Positions 62,006 through 64,000 of a stretch of 64,000 nt of DNA are shown here, one piece after another. The stretch is from Tersicoccus phoenicis (GTDB taxonomy: Bacteria > Actinomycetota > Actinomycetes > Actinomycetales > Micrococcaceae): positions 1-64,000 of the forward strand of contig NZ_MRDE01000074.1 in assembly GCF_001968835.1 (NCBI RefSeq), given 5' to 3'. The stretch's first letter is position 1, and every line of letters begins with the position of its first letter. The notes under the pieces are model-generated. The model was not told the origin of the DNA. It saw only the letters and a program-made list of their open reading frames with translations, and ran no database searches. The position numbers and the translations under genes were made by a program.

Positions 62006-62116
62006 CATGGTCTCCTTCTGCAGTGGTGGGAAGCCCGGTGCCGGACCTCACTCGTGACGCTACCGCGTGCCCCGGACCAAACGCACCGGGCCCGGCAGCG
62101 ACGGCCGTTCTCGCTA

Positions 62117-62228
62117 TGAGTCCGTCAGTTCCGCCCTCAGGGGGGGGTGGTCAAAGACCGGGGCCCATGGGCGGATCTGACGGACTCAGCGTGGGGGCGG
62201 AGCGGACCTGACGGACTCAGCGTGGGGG
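62117..62228. repeat. Long hairpin with an extra direct repeat
   Basis: TGAGTCCGTCAGTTCCGCCC (62117-62136) pairs with GGGCGGATCTGACGGACTCA (62169-62188) at 19 of 20 positions around a 32-base loop. A further copy of the right arm with flank, GCGGACCTGACGGACTCAGC and on to 62228, follows with a 31-base period (62171-62197 and 62202-62228). It lies between the response-regulator gene and the small acidic gene. It may be a terminator, a regulator-binding cluster, or a small repetitive element. Confidence 0.75.
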
Positions 62229-62249
62229 ATCATCGACGTGGCGGGCACC

Positions 62250-63182
62250 TCACGGGTGCCAGCGGTAGCCCATCTCGGGTCGGCCCGGGCTGCCGTAGCG
62301 GGGTTCCTTCTCCACGCGGCCGACCGCGGCGAGGTACTCCAGATAACGCCGGGCCGTCACCCGGGCGATGCCGGTGCCCGCGTGCACCTCCGCGGCCGAG
62401 AGGGGGACGGCGCTGCCCGCCACCAGGTCCGCGACCTGCGCCAGCGTGGTCTCGGACAGCCCCTTCGGCAAGGACGACGGCGCCGGAGGGAACGAGCCCG
62501 ACGACGTCGGACCCCACCCCGACGACCCACGCCCCGACCCCGGTGGCGACGGCGTTCGTCTCGGCGCCGCGGGCTGCCCGGACCATCCCGGCCCCGAACG
62601 GGACGACCCGGGCGACCCGGACGACCCGAGGGAGCCCGGCGACCCCGGGCCGCTCGCCGCCGAGTGGGGCGACGCCGTACCGCTGTCACCGGGGCCGCGC
62701 AGCCGGGTGAGGGCCGCGTCCACGGCGTCCTGGGTCGCCCCGCCGTCGACGGCCCCCGCCGCCAGCTCCGCACGGAACGCCGCGTAGCCGCGCAGCTTGT
62801 CCTCGAACGCCGCGAAACCGAACGGCTTGATCAGGTACTGCACGACGCCGAGCGCGATGGCCTCCCGCACCACCGGCAGTTCGGTCGCCGCGGTGATGGC
62901 CAGCACGTCGATCCCGGCACCGCCGGCCCGGAGCATGCGGCAGATCGCCAGGCCGTGGCCGTCCGGCAGATTCATGTCCAGCAGGACGAGGTCGGCGGGC
63001 GGCTGCCGGGCCGGATCGGCGCGCGGCCCGCTCGGCAGCAGCGCCGCGACGGCCTCCCGGCGGGTGTGCGCGGTGCCGACCAGGGTGAATCCCGGCACCC
63101 GGCGCACGTATTCGCCGTGCAGGGACGCGGTCAGGGGATCGTCCTCGACGACGAAGATCCTCAGATCGGGCGCGGCGGTCAC
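62250..63182 (-). CDS. CitB/DctR-type response regulator
   Basis: This 310-residue regulator has an N-terminal receiver domain (VVEDDPLTASLHGEYVRR, phospho-Asp in LVLLDMNLPDG, Lys in YLIKPFGFAAF), a long Gly/Ser/Pro-rich linker (about 165-235) and a C-terminal winged helix (LSAAEVHAGTGIARVTARRY, LEYLAAVG). It likely controls uptake of a dicarboxylate or citrate, as is usual in the family; targets are unknown. The GTG at 63182 overlaps the kinase stop as GTGA. Confidence 0.9.
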   Translation of the reverse strand: MTAAPDLRIFVVEDDPLTASLHGEYVRRVPGFTLVGTAHTRREAVAALLPSGPRADPARQPPADLVLLDMNLPDGHGLAICRMLRAGGAGIDVLAITAATELPVVREAIALGVVQYLIKPFGFAAFEDKLRGYAAFRAELAAGAVDGGATQDAVDAALTRLRGPGDSGTASPHSAASGPGSPGSLGSSGSPGSSRSGPGWSGQPAAPRRTPSPPGSGRGSSGWGPTSSGSFPPAPSSLPKGLSETTLAQVADLVAGSAVPLSAAEVHAGTGIARVTARRYLEYLAAVGRVEKEPRYGSPGRPEMGYRWHP

Positions 63183-64000
63183 GGCAGTCGTACCTCACCG
63201 GCGTCGTTCGCGTGCGCCTCGGGGTCCGCGACAATGCCGCGCGCGGCGTCCCCGTCCGACGCACCGGCGCCCGTGGTCGTCGAGGACCCGGTGCCCGGGG
63301 CCGGGCGTTGCGGCACGGCGACCGTGAACATGGTGCCGTCGCGCACGTCGACCTCGATGTCTCCGCCGAGGGAAGCCACCGCCTGCCGGACCAGGGCGAG
63401 CCCGACGCCGCGCCCGGCGGTGGAGGGCTGGCCGGGTGCAGCCGGTTTCGTGCTGTAACCGCGGGTGAAGATCCGGTCGACGTCCTCGGCGGTGAGCGCC
63501 GCGGCGCCGTCGGCGACGGAGACCTCGAGCCGCCCGTCACCGCCCCCGAGCGCCACGTGCACCCAGCGGCCCGCCGGTTCCGCCCCGGCAGCCGCGTCGA
63601 GCGCGTTGTCGATGAGGTTGCCGAGCACGGTCAGCAGGGCGGTCGCCTCCCGGTCGGTCGGCTGGAAACCGGTGTCGGCCTCGACGGTGACGTCGACGCC
63701 CCGCTCCCGGCCCTGGGCGGCCTTCGCGGCCAGCAGGGCACCGGTGCGGGGCTCGGGCACGACGGCCGCGACCGCCGGGTCCGCCGAACCGGCACCCGCG
63801 ATGGTGCCGGCGAGTTCACCGGCGATCAGCTCGGCGGCCTCGTGCGGCCGGCCCAGCTCCAACAGGGTCAGCACCGTGTGCAGCTGATTGGCGTGCTCGT
63901 GCGTCTGGGCCCGCAGCGCGTCGCTGAGCGTGCGGGTGGTCTGCAGTTCCCCGGCGATGGCGGTCAGTTCGGTGTGGTCGCGTACCGTCAGCAACCTGCC
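63179..64000 (-). CDS. CitA/DctS-type sensor histidine kinase, 5' part outside window
   Basis: This is the C-terminal about 270 residues of a sensor kinase partnered with the downstream response regulator. The phospho-acceptor helix reads RAQTHEHANQLHTVLTLLEL, followed by an HATPase domain with VLGNLIDNALDAA (N box) and GRGVGLALVRQAVASLGG (G box). The N-terminal sensor domain lies beyond the window end, so the signal cannot be judged. The C-terminal 50 residues are low in complexity. Confidence 0.9.
   Translation of the reverse strand, partial: GRLLTVRDHTELTAIAGELQTTRTLSDALRAQTHEHANQLHTVLTLLELGRPHEAAELIAGELAGTIAGAGSADPAVAAVVPEPRTGALLAAKAAQGRERGVDVTVEADTGFQPTDREATALLTVLGNLIDNALDAAAGAEPAGRWVHVALGGGDGRLEVSVADGAAALTAEDVDRIFTRGYSTKPAAPGQPSTAGRGVGLALVRQAVASLGGDIEVDVRDGTMFTVAVPQRPAPGTGSSTTTGAGASDGDAARGIVADPEAHANDAGEVRLP

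Overview
The window is high-GC DNA from an actinobacterium. GTG starts are frequent, and many neighbouring genes overlap by the four bases GTGA or ATGA. Mycothiol-linked genes are present (S-(hydroxymethyl)mycothiol dehydrogenase, mycoredoxin), as are a DUF222/13E12-type HNH gene and the gene order TPR protein, HAD phosphatase, tlyA, nadK, recN, pyrG, ADP-ribose Nudix, xerD known from Mycobacterium. No rRNA, tRNA or CRISPR array was seen. The genus cannot be fixed from the sequence; a Nakamurella-like or related lineage is a guess.

Layout. 1-1000: edge of an IS1380-type insertion sequence. 1110-11066: a type I restriction-modification locus on the minus strand, led by an odd fusion (HTH, methylase-like fold without catalytic motifs, target-recognition-like end), then hsdM, hsdS, a DUF1016 PDDEXK nuclease, a gap full of palindromes, and hsdR. 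11351-13221: three small envelope genes. 13227-17330: a vapBC module with a clear operator palindrome, RNase Z, an HNH gene, and an orphan paralogue of the vapB antitoxin. 17443-31190: mixed housekeeping and accessory genes, including an MHS transporter, S4 protein, EAL phosphodiesterase, a low-GC pair of secreted-protein genes, topoisomerase IB, a DNA glycosylase-like protein, a lipoate-ligase-like protein, mscR with its metallo-hydrolase, and mycoredoxin. 31312-45779: the conserved TPR-to-xerD cluster, interrupted by a sugar ABC transporter (binding protein and two permeases, no ATPase) and an EAL protein. 45814-48541: Nudix, PadR-type regulator, DUF6153 and DUF305 genes.

48668-57034 is the most unusual part. 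It is a tightly coupled operon encoding a complex I membrane arm (nuoA, H, J, K, L, M, N) with no recognisable peripheral-arm genes (no C, E, F, G or I, and no normal B or D). In place of the missing subunits sits a 428-residue protein with a central Met/His/Asp-rich segment and, by eye, weak resemblance to NuoB before it and NuoD after it. NuoH has lost the acidic quinone-loop residues, NuoJ has a Met-rich helix, NuoM carries Asp for the usual helix-5 Glu, and NuoN lacks that Glu. The operon may therefore encode a derived ion- or metal-linked complex rather than NADH:quinone oxidoreductase.

57051-61640 is a methylcitrate-cycle operon (gntR, prpD, prpB, prpC) with two TGTATACA operators in front of it. 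The window ends with a small acidic protein, a long hairpin/repeat element, and a CitB/DctR-type response regulator with its sensor kinase (cut by the window end).
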